Of a stretch of 64,000 nucleotides of DNA, positions 6,861-16,739 are shown piece by piece; the first letter of the stretch is position 1; every line of letters begins with the position of its first letter. The DNA is taken from contig NZ_CP102269.1 of NCBI RefSeq assembly GCF_025148635.1, forward strand, positions 2,108,001 through 2,172,000, given 5' to 3'. The notes beneath the pieces were generated by a model. It did not search any database. It worked only from the letters and a program-made list of their open reading frames with translations, and was not told the origin of the DNA. The DNA is from Butyricimonas virosa. GTDB lineage: Bacteria > Bacteroidota > Bacteroidia > Bacteroidales > Marinifilaceae. The position numbers were made by a program, and so were the translations under genes.

Positions 6861-9452
6861 ATGAACATGAACAATTATACAATTAAGTCGCAAGAGGCCG
6901 TGCAGGCAGCCGTGCAACTTGCGCAAGAAAAAGGTCAGCAAGCCATCGAAACAGGTCACCTGTTAAGAGGCGTGATCGAGAAAGGCGAAAACATCACGAA
7001 CTTTATTTTTAACAAGTTGGGTGTAAATAGCCGGAATGTCTTAGCCGCTTTGGATCGAATCGTGGATGGATACCCGAAAGTGTCGGGAGGTTCTCCCTAT
7101 TTGTCCGATGAGGCCAATAAAGTGTTGGAGAAAGCCACGAAGTTGGCGGGAGAGATGGGTGACCAGTATGTTTCTTTGGAACATATTATATTAGGGTTAT
7201 TATCCGTGAAAGATCCGGTTTCCGGGATGTTGAAGGATGCGGGTATGACGGAAAAGGAAACCCGTGCAGCTATTGACGAGTTGCGGAAAGGATCGAAAGT
7301 GAATTCCCAGTCGGCAGAAGATAATTACGATGCTTTGGGAAGGTATGCGATCAATTTGAACGAAAGGGCCCGGAACGGTAAACTTGACCCCGTGATCGGG
7401 CGGGATGATGAAATCCGTCGGGTATTACAGATATTGTCCCGGAGAACGAAAAATAACCCGATCTTAATCGGTGAGCCGGGTGTTGGTAAAACGGCGATTG
7501 CCGAGGGATTGGCGCAACGTATCGTGAACGGGGATGTACCTTCAAATCTGGCATCCAAAAGTATTTACTCGCTGGATATGGGAGCCTTGATTGCGGGGGC
7601 AAAATATAAAGGAGAATTCGAGGAACGTTTGAAATCGGTTGTTAACGAGGTATTGGCTTCGGAAGGTGAAATTATACTGTTTATCGATGAGATTCATACC
7701 TTGGTGGGGGCCGGAAAGTCAGACGGGGCAATGGATGCAGCGAATATATTGAAACCCGCTTTGGCTCGTGGTGATTTGAGAGCTATCGGTGCAACCACGT
7801 TGAACGAGTACCAGAAATATTTTGAACAGGATAAAGCTTTGGAGCGGCGTTTCCAGAAAGTGATGATTGACGAACCGGACGTGATGAGTGCGATTAGTAT
7901 TATGCGGGGATTGAAGGAGCGTTACGAGAATCACCATAAAGTGCGTATCACGGATGATGCCATCATCGCATCCGTGGAGTTGTCTCACAGGTATATTTCC
8001 GATCGTTTCTTGCCGGATAAAGCTATCGACTTGGTAGATGAGGCGGCTGCCCGTCTGCGTTTGGAGATGAATTCCGTGCCAGAGGAGATTGATGAACTGG
8101 ACCGTAAGATCAAACAGTTGGAAATCGAGAAAGAGGCGATCAAGCGGGAAGGGAAAAGTAAGAAGCTGGACGAGATCCAGAAAGATTTGGCCGATTTGAA
8201 CCAGGAGCGCACGAAGTTGCGAGCCCAATGGGAGTCGGAACGTTCTTTAATTGATGAGATCCAGAAGAATAAGGATGCGATCGAACAGTTCCGTTTCGAG
8301 GCAGACCGGGCCGAGCGGGAAGGCGATTACGGGAAGGTGGCCGAGATTCGTTACGGTAAGATTAAAGAGTCTGAACGCCGAATTGAAGAAGTAAAGGCCA
8401 AGTTGGCGGACATGAAACATGGAAGTTCATTGATTCGGGAAGAGGTAACGGAGGATGATATCGCGGCTGTTGTATCCAAGTGGACGGGAATTCCGGTGAG
8501 CCGGATGATGCAGAGCGAGCGTCAGAAGTTATTGCACTTGGAAGACGAGTTGCACAAACGGGTAGTTGGTCAGGAAATGGCCATTACAGCGCTGGCAGAT
8601 GCTGTCCGTCGTAACCGTGCGGGATTACAGGATGCGAAACGTCCCATTGGGTCGTTTATCTTCCTCGGAACCACGGGTGTCGGTAAAACCGAGTTGGCGA
8701 AGGCATTGGCAGAGTTCCTGTTTGACGATGAATCCTTGATGACCCGTATTGATATGTCCGAGTATCAGGAGCGTCATTCTGTTTCTCGGTTGATCGGGGC
8801 GCCTCCGGGGTACGTGGGATATGATGAAGGTGGTCAGTTGACAGAGGCTGTTCGTCGGAAACCTTATTCCGTGGTTTTGCTGGACGAGATCGAGAAAGCT
8901 CATCCTGACGTGTTCAATATCTTATTGCAAGTGTTGGATGACGGGCGTTTAACTGATAATAAAGGTCGGGTAGTCGATTTCAAAAATACGATTATCATCA
9001 TGACTTCGAATATCGGTGCACATATCATTCAGGAACGTCTGAAGGGCATCGACGAGAATAACCGGGATGAGGTACTTGACAAGACGAATCACGAGGTATA
9101 CGAAATGTTGAAACAGACGATTCGCCCGGAGTTCTTGAACCGTATCGACGAAATCATCATGTTCGCCCCGTTGAAGAAGTCGGAAATCGTGGATATTGTA
9201 CGTTTGCAGTTCAATGGAGTAAAGAAGATGTTGGAAAACAATGGTATTGCCATCGAGGTTACCGACAAGGCTGTTCAATGGCTGGCAGATGCCGGGTATG
9301 ATCCGCAGTTTGGCGCTCGTCCCGTAAAACGGGTTATTCAACGTACTTTGTTAAATGATTTGTCAAAACAGATTCTTGCAGAGGAAGTTTCCAAAGATAG
9401 CCGTATCATGGTAGATGTGAAGGATGATAAGATCGTTTTCGAAAATAAATAA
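6861..9452 (+). CDS. clpB: ATP-dependent disaggregase ClpB
   Basis: Hexameric cytoplasmic Hsp100 that extracts proteins from aggregates with DnaK. At 863 aa it is full length: Clp N-domain (about 1-145), first AAA+ module with Walker A GEPGVGKT (about 204-211) and Walker B ILFIDEIH, the coiled-coil M domain (about 400-530, rich in E/K/R) that marks ClpB rather than ClpA or ClpC, second AAA+ module with GTTGVGKT (about 603-610), and the C-terminal D2 small domain. ATGs at 6861 and 6867 are both possible starts; the first has a better-spaced purine tract (AAAGGAGAAAA). It stands alone and ends at a strong terminator. Confidence 0.97.
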   Translation: MNMNNYTIKSQEAVQAAVQLAQEKGQQAIETGHLLRGVIEKGENITNFIFNKLGVNSRNVLAALDRIVDGYPKVSGGSPYLSDEANKVLEKATKLAGEMGDQYVSLEHIILGLLSVKDPVSGMLKDAGMTEKETRAAIDELRKGSKVNSQSAEDNYDALGRYAINLNERARNGKLDPVIGRDDEIRRVLQILSRRTKNNPILIGEPGVGKTAIAEGLAQRIVNGDVPSNLASKSIYSLDMGALIAGAKYKGEFEERLKSVVNEVLASEGEIILFIDEIHTLVGAGKSDGAMDAANILKPALARGDLRAIGATTLNEYQKYFEQDKALERRFQKVMIDEPDVMSAISIMRGLKERYENHHKVRITDDAIIASVELSHRYISDRFLPDKAIDLVDEAAARLRLEMNSVPEEIDELDRKIKQLEIEKEAIKREGKSKKLDEIQKDLADLNQERTKLRAQWESERSLIDEIQKNKDAIEQFRFEADRAEREGDYGKVAEIRYGKIKESERRIEEVKAKLADMKHGSSLIREEVTEDDIAAVVSKWTGIPVSRMMQSERQKLLHLEDELHKRVVGQEMAITALADAVRRNRAGLQDAKRPIGSFIFLGTTGVGKTELAKALAEFLFDDESLMTRIDMSEYQERHSVSRLIGAPPGYVGYDEGGQLTEAVRRKPYSVVLLDEIEKAHPDVFNILLQVLDDGRLTDNKGRVVDFKNTIIIMTSNIGAHIIQERLKGIDENNRDEVLDKTNHEVYEMLKQTIRPEFLNRIDEIIMFAPLKKSEIVDIVRLQFNGVKKMLENNGIAIEVTDKAVQWLADAGYDPQFGARPVKRVIQRTLLNDLSKQILAEEVSKDSRIMVDVKDDKIVFENK

Positions 9453-9471
9453 GGATTCTTAAAATCATATG

Positions 9472-9510
9472 AAGTAGGTCGTTTTTTCTTTTGAAACGAC
9501 CTACTTTTTT
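9472..9510 (+). terminator. Rho-independent terminator of clpB
   Basis: Perfect 13-bp stem AAGTAGGTCGTTT (9472-9484) / AAACGACCTACTT (9494-9506), 9-base loop, followed by a T run to 9510. Confidence 0.92.
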
Positions 9511-9534
9511 GTGGGTTAGTAATATGTCGATAAT

Positions 9535-9564
9535 TTTGATTCTTGGCGAGAATGTCTATCTTTG
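9535..9564 (+). promoter_or_regulatory. Bacteroidota-type promoter of the locus A sigma gene
   Basis: TTTG at 9535-9538, 18-base spacer, then TATCTTTG at 9557-9564, matching TTTG-N19-20-TAnnTTTG. It lies between the clpB terminator and the ECF sigma gene, 32 bases before its ATG, so the regulatory gene starts its own transcript. Confidence 0.75.
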
Positions 9565-9596
9565 CATAAATCATAATTATCTGTTTAGATTTTAAT

Positions 9597-10166
9597 ATGG
9601 TATATAGCGAATCGGAAATTGTACACGAACTGGAGGCAGGAAATGAGGTCTGTCTGAATATGCTTTTTGATAATTATTATCGGTCATTGTGCGTGTATGC
9701 TTTTCGGTTTGTTTCAGATGGAGATGATGTGGAGGATATTGTGCAAGAGGTGTTTGTTTCTTTCTGGATGAACAAAAAGCGAACTGTTTTTTCCGGTTCC
9801 ATTCGTTCTTATCTTTTCGGGGCAGTAGCCAAGGCTGCCTCTAAGTTTGCTACACGTCGGGGAAAGATCAAGTTTGACGATGTGGAAAAATATGTCGATC
9901 AGTTTTTAGAAGAGCTGGGGGAATACGATGAGAATGAATTCGCACGATTACGTGATAAAGTATATGCCCGGGTGGAGGCTTTGCCGGGAAAGACAAAAGA
10001 AATATTTAAGGCTGTGGTGTTGGATAATATGACCTATCAGCAAGTGGGGGAACGCTTTGGAATAACCGTAAATACCGTGAAAACAATGTATTACAGGGCG
10101 TTGAAGCAGTTGAAAGAAGAGTTAGGGGGGAATGCTTTGGTATTGTTTTTTATTATTCGGCGATAA
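9597..10166 (+). CDS. ECF-type RNA polymerase sigma factor (SusCD-linked), locus A
   Basis: A 189-residue group IV sigma factor. Region 2 spans about residues 20-85 (FDNYYRSLCVYAFRFV, DDVEDIVQEVF, then the DNA-contacting FW). Region 4 spans about 125-178 (LPGKTKEIF, then the helix-turn-helix MTYQQVGERFGITVNTVKT). It belongs to the Bacteroidota sigma class that pairs with FecR anti-sigma factors, and the next gene is such a FecR. Its expected target is the downstream susC promoter region. It has its own promoter immediately upstream. Confidence 0.93.
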   Translation: MVYSESEIVHELEAGNEVCLNMLFDNYYRSLCVYAFRFVSDGDDVEDIVQEVFVSFWMNKKRTVFSGSIRSYLFGAVAKAASKFATRRGKIKFDDVEKYVDQFLEELGEYDENEFARLRDKVYARVEALPGKTKEIFKAVVLDNMTYQQVGERFGITVNTVKTMYYRALKQLKEELGGNALVLFFIIRR

Positions 10167-10261
10167 TTTGTATATAAGATCCTTATTTTTTCTGTAATTT
10201 TTTTCTAAAAAGTTGTCATCTCTTTTTCAATCTTCCGGTATATAAAAGAAAAGGAATTGAG

Positions 10262-11425
10262 ATGAACGATAAAATTTGGCAATGGATTGGTGATTATTGC
10301 TCCGGGCTTATGGATAAGAGCGAGGAACAGGAGTTGCGTGCATGGATGGACGAAGCGGAGGAAAATAAGCTATTTTTTATGGAGGGGGTAAAAATGGTGC
10401 TTGAGTATCAAGTGGTTACTCGTTCGGATAAGAATGCATCGGATTCATTGAAACATGTACGGGAAAAGATTAAGGCTCGCGGGAGGAGACAATTGTGGAT
10501 TCAGATTACTGCCGTGGCTTCTGTTGTGATTTTGTTCGCTTTATCATTTGCATTTTTTTACATGCCGGAACTGGAGAGAGAATCTCCCGTGTCGGCTAAG
10601 GTGCATGCCGGTGGAATGAAGGCGACTTTAATCGTGGCAAATGGTATACAGGTTGATTTGATGCAAGATAATTTGCAAGACGTAGTCAGGCAGTATGGAG
10701 CTACTGTTTTGGAAGATAAAAAGAATGAACTGCGATATGATAATGTGGAAGTAAATGAAGAGATTGAAGAAAAGCCTGTATATCATACGATCTCGACTCC
10801 GGTTGGGGGAGAATATCATTTCACGTTAGCAGACGGTACGATGGTATGGTTGAATTCATCTTCACGACTGACATTTCCTACTCGCTTTACAGGAGATGCG
10901 CGAGAGGTTCTCGTCGAGGGAGAAGTGTATTTTGGAGTGCAACATGACGAAAGTAAACCTTTTATCGTGCGGGTAAATGATGTGAGCGTGCGAGTGTTGG
11001 GAACGGAGTTTTGTATTTCGGCTTATCCCGAGAATGAAGGAGTGATGACTACTCTGGTACGGGGTGCCGTGCAAGTAACATCCGGGAATAATCAAGTCGT
11101 GTTAAAGCCCGGTTACCAAGCCGTGGTCGATCAATATTCCGGAGCTATCAGCCAAAGGGCTGTAGAACTTTCTTTGTATACTTCGTGGGTACGAGGAATA
11201 TTTGAATACGAGAACATGGAATTGAATGATATTATGGTACAACTGGCTAGATGGTATGATGTACAATTCACTTTTTCGGCATCGGAATGTAAAGAGCGTC
11301 GTTTTACCGGGGTGATACGAAAATATGAAGATTTGAATGATGTGCTAGATATGATAGAAAAAACGACTAACGTAAAATTTATTATCAATGGAAAAAATGT
11401 TACAATAACTTCAGTGACAAGGTGA
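10262..11425 (+). CDS. FecR-family anti-sigma factor, locus A
   Basis: A 387-residue single-pass inner-membrane regulator. The N-terminal cytoplasmic part (about 1-78) should bind the ECF sigma factor. One transmembrane helix lies at about 82-103. The periplasmic FecR domain is at about 170-275 (TPVGGEYHFTLADGTMVWLNSSSRL, VLVEGEVYFGV, VLGTEFCISAYP) and a C-terminal DUF4974 secretin-like domain at about 315-385. By family precedent, the C-terminal domain contacts the STN domain of the cognate SusC and relays substrate binding to the sigma factor. A 95-base spacer separates it from the sigma gene. Confidence 0.93.
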   Translation: MNDKIWQWIGDYCSGLMDKSEEQELRAWMDEAEENKLFFMEGVKMVLEYQVVTRSDKNASDSLKHVREKIKARGRRQLWIQITAVASVVILFALSFAFFYMPELERESPVSAKVHAGGMKATLIVANGIQVDLMQDNLQDVVRQYGATVLEDKKNELRYDNVEVNEEIEEKPVYHTISTPVGGEYHFTLADGTMVWLNSSSRLTFPTRFTGDAREVLVEGEVYFGVQHDESKPFIVRVNDVSVRVLGTEFCISAYPENEGVMTTLVRGAVQVTSGNNQVVLKPGYQAVVDQYSGAISQRAVELSLYTSWVRGIFEYENMELNDIMVQLARWYDVQFTFSASECKERRFTGVIRKYEDLNDVLDMIEKTTNVKFIINGKNVTITSVTR

Positions 11426-11434
11426 AAGAAATAC

Positions 11435-11505
11435 GAAAACGGGAAATGTTCCCAGCATTCCCCGTTTCATGTTGAAAATTTAATAGCAGCCTTCGGTAAA
11501 AGGCT
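11435..11505 (+). promoter_or_regulatory. Two hairpins in the FecR-SusC spacer, locus A
   Basis: The 108-base spacer holds a hairpin with arms around 11437-11448 and 11456-11467 (AACGGGAAATG against CATTCCCCGTT, one mismatch) and a second one, AGCCTT / AAGGCT, at about 11488-11505. Neither has a strong T run, so they look more like attenuator, mRNA-stability or processing elements than a complete terminator. Locus B has a comparable hairpin just before its susC. Confidence 0.5.
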
Positions 11506-11533
11506 ACGTTTATTAATCAAAGTATCCAAATGT

Positions 11534-14500
11534 ATGAAAAAAAGACGAATTTCTACACAATCCTCTCCTGAAAATGCGAGGGGCAAAATTTATTTAGCAA
11601 TGAGATTGACTTTGCTTTTAACTATGTTTTTCTCTTTCACGGCAATAGCCAGTGTATCGTCACAATCCGTGACGTTGAAATTAGAGAATGCAAGTCTCAG
11701 AGAGACGATTAAAGAGTTGAAGAACCAAACGGGAGTTTATTTCGTGTTTAACGAGGAAGAGATCGCGAATTTGAACGTGAAACTTAATATGGTTCTGACG
11801 AATGAACCTTTCGAGAAAGCGTTGGATCGTATTTTCGAAGGACTACCTTTGAGTTACGAGTATGCAGAAGGCGTGGTAATTGTCAAACCGACACCACAAA
11901 AGAAAGATGATGTTAAATTGAAATTGATTAAAGGGAAAGTGGTTGATACGGATGGAATGCCTCTTCCTGGGGTTTCCGTTGTCGTGGAAGGAACCACTCG
12001 CGGGGTCGCATCGGATGTGAATGGATTATTCCAGATGATGATTGAAAATAAGGTCGGGCAAAAATTACTTTTTTCTTTTGTGGGGATGGAGCAAAAAGTA
12101 ATTACCTGGCAGGGACAGGATTCTTTATATGTAGTAATGAAGTATTCTGCGGTGGATGTGGATGAGGTCGTTGTGACTGGGTATCAGACGTTAAACCGGA
12201 GAGAGTCGGCCAGTGCGGTTTCGGTAGTGAAAACTGATGATATTTACATGGCAGGGGCTGCTTCTATCGATCAAATGTTGCAGGGACAAGTTCCTGGCTT
12301 GATGGTTATGAATACTTCCGGGGAGCCAAGCGCTACGCCTAAAATTCGTATCCGGGGTACTTCAACGATTAACGGGAACAAGGCTCCCGTGTGGGTGGTT
12401 GATGGAGTGATTCTGGAACAAGACGTTCCGATTACGGCCTCGGAGTTGAATAGTGAAGATGCCGAATATTTAGTAGGTAATGCTATTTCGGGGATTAGCC
12501 CGCAGGATATAGAGTCTATCACGGTTTTGAAAGATGCTTCGGCCACGGCGATTTATGGGGTAAAAGCTGCGAACGGAGTGATCGTGTTGACGACGAAAAA
12601 AGGACGTGCGGGGAAACCGACAGTTTCATACCATGGAGAGGTGGTTTTAAACGAACGTCCTTCTTATCGGAATTTTGATCGTATGAATTCAGCAGAACGT
12701 ATGCAGTTGTCCAAGGATATTTTCGAGCAAGGATTGTCATATAATTCAAATATATCGTTGGATCCGGATGATTCTTACGAGGGGTTGTTGAACGAGTTGG
12801 TTAATCGTCGGATGTCGCAAGAGGAATTTGCACTTCGATCCCAAGAGATGGCGAAGCGTAACACGGATTGGTTTGACGTGTTATTTCGCAATGCGGTAAC
12901 TCATTCGCATAATTTGAGTATTAACGGAGGTTCGGAGACTACAAAATATTACTTTTCCGCAGGTTACAATAACAATCAAGGTGGTGCAAAAGGTTCTGTT
13001 AGCGAGCGTTTCACTACTTTGGCGCGTGTGGATGCATCTGTGGGTAAGTATATAAATTTTATGGCGAAAATTGACTTCAGCACGACGAAAAATGAAGGTT
13101 ATTCAGTGGTAAATCCGTTTAGTTATGCATATAATACTTCCCGGACAGTACAACCATACGAGGAAAATGGAAAATATCATTTTTACAAGAAAGATTCGAA
13201 ATATTTGTATAACGTGTTGAACGAATTGGCAGAAACAGGTAAAGAGAGTAAATCCAATGATTTTAACGCTTTGTTAAATTTGAATATAAAGTTATATGAT
13301 GGCTTGTCTTACCAAGGAACTTTCTCGTATCATAATTCTTCAACGAATCAACGGGATTGGAAAACAGAGGAGTCCGCTAGTGTGGCTTCTACACGTGGAT
13401 ATGATTATAAGCAGTATGACGAAAATGATGATGAATATTGGAAATCGGCCTTGCCGTACGGGGGAATTTTAGACCAAGGAAATACGGTAAAGACTGGCTA
13501 TACGGTGAGAAATGGCCTGAGCTTTATTAAAGTTTTGGGTGATATTCATGATATGAATATAATTGTTGGGTCTGAGTTGCGGGGTACGAAGTACGAGGGT
13601 GTACGTTCAACGGGGTATGGTTGGACCCCTACTTATGGAGAGCGATTTATGCCAGTACATACGGATAATTTTGTAAACAACTATATAGACAGGATGCTTC
13701 CGACGAATACGAATACGATTTCAAGAGTCGCTTCATTCTTTGGTTCAGCAACCTATACTTACAATAATCGTTACGTGATGAATTTCAATATTCGTTCAGA
13801 TGGGGCGAATAAGTTCGGAAGTAACCCGAAATATCGGTGGTTGCCCACATGGTCTATTGCGGGTAAATGGCTATTGACAAATGAAGGTTTTATGTCTCGA
13901 TTTGCCGATAACGGACATTATGTTTCAGTAAGAGGTAGTTACGGTATCCAAGGAAATATTCATGATGATGCTACTCCTAATTTGATTTTGGAAGTAGGAA
14001 ATAGAAATACAATAAGTAATTTGGAGCAATCTACGATCTACCGTTTACCCAATCCTGATTTACGATGGGAAAAAACAACTTCTTGGAATGTGGCTGCAGA
14101 TTTTTCTTTTTGGAATGGAAGACTTTCAGGTAGTTTGGATGTGTATAAAAAACATACCGAAGATTTGATCATAGAAAAAACAGTTGCAACATCTAACGGA
14201 AAATCACGTTTGTACATGAATGCCGGGGAGATGGATAATCAAGGATTTGAAGGTAATTTGAGCGTGGAGATCATCCAAGGAAAGAGGTTGAATTGGAGAT
14301 TTAATGTAAACTTTGGGAGAAACACAAGTGAGGTGACTTTGGCAAACGATGACATTTATAGCGATTTGGAAGTCATTAATAAAATGTTGGATGGTAATTT
14401 AGCGATTAAGGGCGAGAAGTTAGGTTCAATGTACTCTTTCCGTTATGGGGGATTGTCTAGTGAAAACGGATATCCGTTATTTTATGGGAAAGATGGTAAA

Positions 14501-15100
14501 TTATGGCATACGGCAGATCCGAAACGTATGGAACTGGTGAAAAGCGGATCTATTTACCCGGATCTTTCCGGAGGATTTGATACTCAATTGACGTTTGACA
14601 GGTGCTTATCGCTATCCTTGGGTTTCACGTATAATTTGGGGGGTGTAAAGCGTTTACCGAGTGTGTATGCCGATAAAAATTCTGCGTTAAATCCGGTTGC
14701 CAATGTATCTACGAATTGGAAGAAAAGGTGGAGAAAGCCTGGGGATGAAAAACATACGGATATACCTGTTTTGTATAATGATAGAGTGACTTCGGATTTT
14801 GATCGTAATGTCTCAGCCGAGGATCGGGGGGCCGTTGAAGAGTGTACCTATTTCTATGATTTGTCTGATCTCCGCGTAGCGAAAGCTGATTTTTTGCGTT
14901 TGCGTTCTGTTGGGCTAAGTTATATTATGCCTGAGAAATTATTGAAGGGAGTTGGAATTTCTTCCATGATGATTCGTTTCCAGGCTTCGAACTTGTTCGT
15001 GTGGGCGCATAAGGATTGGAAGGGGCTTGATCCGGAGACTCCGGAAGCGAATATTCCGATATTACCTTCTTATAGTTTGGGTATTAATGTTTCATTTTAA
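11534..15100 (+). CDS. SusC/RagA-family TonB-dependent outer-membrane transporter with STN domain, locus A
   Basis: A 1188-residue TonB-linked importer. After an extended N-terminus with a hydrophobic signal segment (about 25-45) come an STN signalling domain (about 52-115, LKLENASLRETIKELKN), a carboxypeptidase-D regulatory-like domain (about 132-205, GKVVDTDGMPLPGVSV), a TonB-box-like segment DVDEVVVTGYQ, the plug (about 225-350, with PGLMVMNTSG, RIRGTSTI and VLKDASATAIYG) and a 22-strand barrel ending in aromatic Phe. The STN domain fits regulation by the adjacent FecR/sigma pair. The substrate is unknown; the downstream peptidase-like and thioredoxin-like genes favour a protein or peptide over a glycan. 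Confidence 0.95.
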   Translation: MKKRRISTQSSPENARGKIYLAMRLTLLLTMFFSFTAIASVSSQSVTLKLENASLRETIKELKNQTGVYFVFNEEEIANLNVKLNMVLTNEPFEKALDRIFEGLPLSYEYAEGVVIVKPTPQKKDDVKLKLIKGKVVDTDGMPLPGVSVVVEGTTRGVASDVNGLFQMMIENKVGQKLLFSFVGMEQKVITWQGQDSLYVVMKYSAVDVDEVVVTGYQTLNRRESASAVSVVKTDDIYMAGAASIDQMLQGQVPGLMVMNTSGEPSATPKIRIRGTSTINGNKAPVWVVDGVILEQDVPITASELNSEDAEYLVGNAISGISPQDIESITVLKDASATAIYGVKAANGVIVLTTKKGRAGKPTVSYHGEVVLNERPSYRNFDRMNSAERMQLSKDIFEQGLSYNSNISLDPDDSYEGLLNELVNRRMSQEEFALRSQEMAKRNTDWFDVLFRNAVTHSHNLSINGGSETTKYYFSAGYNNNQGGAKGSVSERFTTLARVDASVGKYINFMAKIDFSTTKNEGYSVVNPFSYAYNTSRTVQPYEENGKYHFYKKDSKYLYNVLNELAETGKESKSNDFNALLNLNIKLYDGLSYQGTFSYHNSSTNQRDWKTEESASVASTRGYDYKQYDENDDEYWKSALPYGGILDQGNTVKTGYTVRNGLSFIKVLGDIHDMNIIVGSELRGTKYEGVRSTGYGWTPTYGERFMPVHTDNFVNNYIDRMLPTNTNTISRVASFFGSATYTYNNRYVMNFNIRSDGANKFGSNPKYRWLPTWSIAGKWLLTNEGFMSRFADNGHYVSVRGSYGIQGNIHDDATPNLILEVGNRNTISNLEQSTIYRLPNPDLRWEKTTSWNVAADFSFWNGRLSGSLDVYKKHTEDLIIEKTVATSNGKSRLYMNAGEMDNQGFEGNLSVEIIQGKRLNWRFNVNFGRNTSEVTLANDDIYSDLEVINKMLDGNLAIKGEKLGSMYSFRYGGLSSENGYPLFYGKDGKLWHTADPKRMELVKSGSIYPDLSGGFDTQLTFDRCLSLSLGFTYNLGGVKRLPSVYADKNSALNPVANVSTNWKKRWRKPGDEKHTDIPVLYNDRVTSDFDRNVSAEDRGAVEECTYFYDLSDLRVAKADFLRLRSVGLSYIMPEKLLKGVGISSMMIRFQASNLFVWAHKDWKGLDPETPEANIPILPSYSLGINVSF

Positions 15101-15112
15101 TAGGAAGTGATT

Positions 15113-16717
15113 ATGAAAAGATTTGTAAAGATATATACCTATTGGCTTTTAGGAATACTTTTATTCACCGGTTGTGATGATTATTTAAAAGAGGATTCGG
15201 GGGATTTGTTGATCCCGGGAAAAGTGGAGGAGTTTTTACCAATGTTGTATAGAGAAGGCTTTCCCAGAAATTTTAATGACGAAGTGGCTTGGTTGTATTT
15301 GATGACGGATGACGTGGAAATGGGGCAATTGGAATTGGATCCGGAGGACGAGGCTAATGATACCCGGGATAAAAATTCTTCGGATGCTTTTAACGTGGGA
15401 GAGGGCGAGGAACCTTACAAGTGGGAAAGAGAGATAAAAAGTTATGCGGATAATTTTTGGGAGCGTCGTTACGGGAATATTTTGGCTTGTAATTTGGTTA
15501 TCGATGCGCTACCGGAAATGGAGTACGTGGAGGCAGATTCGGGAAATTATAATTTTCTTGCAGCCCAAGCTTATGCTTTACGTGCCTATAATTACTGGTG
15601 TCTGGTGAATTCATATGCTTTACCTTGGTCGAAAGAGAATCTAGACAAACCGGGAGTGATAATTCGGATGGAACCGCAAATTAATATATCTCCCAGGGGA
15701 CGTTCTTCTATTCGGGAGGTATATGATTTGATTAACGAAGATATTGAGAAAGCGGAAAAATATATCAATATAGCCACGTTTGACGGAAATATACATCGGC
15801 TTTCCGAACCGGCGATTCTGTTGCTAGCTTCTCGTATTGCATTATTTCAAGAAAATTGGGATGAAGTGATCCGGACCGGTAAATTGTTTTTGGCTCAGAA
15901 TTCTGTTATTTTAAATTTGAACGATCAGGATACGACATTATTTGGAACGGAGAAAGGGCTTAGTAATAAAATATTTACGATGATGGATGGAACGATAAAC
16001 AAAGAAGTCGTTTTTACGTTCGGAACCCAAAGTTATTCTCCGTATCAATATTTATCAACCACGGGGGCTCTTTATGGATTGGGATTCAGGCCTTCGCATA
16101 GTGCGGATGAGTCTTTGATTCGCTCTTATGAAGAGGGAGATTTACGGAAAAAAGCTTATTTCTTGGAAGATGTTCCGGCTAAAAAGGCAGAAAATTGGTG
16201 GGAAGAAAGTAGACCTTATGAGTATAAGTATTATTATCCGATAAAATATCGTCAAATGTCGGGTTCAACTTCTACAAAACCCAGTGATAATCTTGTTCAC
16301 GAAAATTGGCGAAGTGTGGAGGTGATGTTAAATTTGGCAGAGGCTTATACGCGTAAGAACAATGAAGTGACTAGTGATGCTCTTGACTTATTAAATAATC
16401 TACGGCGGTGTCGTTTGACCCCGAAGGCATACGTGGAAAAAACGTCAGCGGATTTTCCGAATGCGCAGGCTTTGTTGAAATTTATTTGGGAAGAGCGGCG
16501 TCGGGAACTTTGTTTCGAGGAGGCCATGCGTTTTTGGGATTTGCGGAGACAGGGAATGCCGGAATTGAAACATAAGTGGTATTCAAGTTGGGATACATAC
16601 GAAACCTATACCTTGCCACAAGGAAGTAAAAATTATGTCCTTTCAATTCCTCGGAGTGAGCTTGATTATAACAATGGATGTTATGATAACGAGCGTGATT
16701 TGATACGTCCCGAGTAG
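15113..16717 (+). CDS. SusD/RagB-family substrate-binding lipoprotein, locus A
   Basis: A 534-residue surface lipoprotein that caps the SusC barrel and binds the substrate. The signal peptide ends in a lipobox with Cys followed by acidic residues (TGCDDYLKEDS), the usual lipoprotein export signal to the cell surface in Bacteroidota. TPR-like helices (about 135-260) and the SusD/RagB C-terminal part follow, with the family's ending signature EERRRELCFEEAMRFWDLRR near residue 460. I place the start at ATG 15113, 8 bases after GGAAG, rather than the in-frame GTG at 15107. The gene begins 12 bases after susC, so translation is coupled or nearly so. Confidence 0.93.
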   Translation: MKRFVKIYTYWLLGILLFTGCDDYLKEDSGDLLIPGKVEEFLPMLYREGFPRNFNDEVAWLYLMTDDVEMGQLELDPEDEANDTRDKNSSDAFNVGEGEEPYKWEREIKSYADNFWERRYGNILACNLVIDALPEMEYVEADSGNYNFLAAQAYALRAYNYWCLVNSYALPWSKENLDKPGVIIRMEPQINISPRGRSSIREVYDLINEDIEKAEKYINIATFDGNIHRLSEPAILLLASRIALFQENWDEVIRTGKLFLAQNSVILNLNDQDTTLFGTEKGLSNKIFTMMDGTINKEVVFTFGTQSYSPYQYLSTTGALYGLGFRPSHSADESLIRSYEEGDLRKKAYFLEDVPAKKAENWWEESRPYEYKYYYPIKYRQMSGSTSTKPSDNLVHENWRSVEVMLNLAEAYTRKNNEVTSDALDLLNNLRRCRLTPKAYVEKTSADFPNAQALLKFIWEERRRELCFEEAMRFWDLRRQGMPELKHKWYSSWDTYETYTLPQGSKNYVLSIPRSELDYNNGCYDNERDLIRPE

Positions 16718-16739
16718 TGATATTAAAAATTTATGAAGT

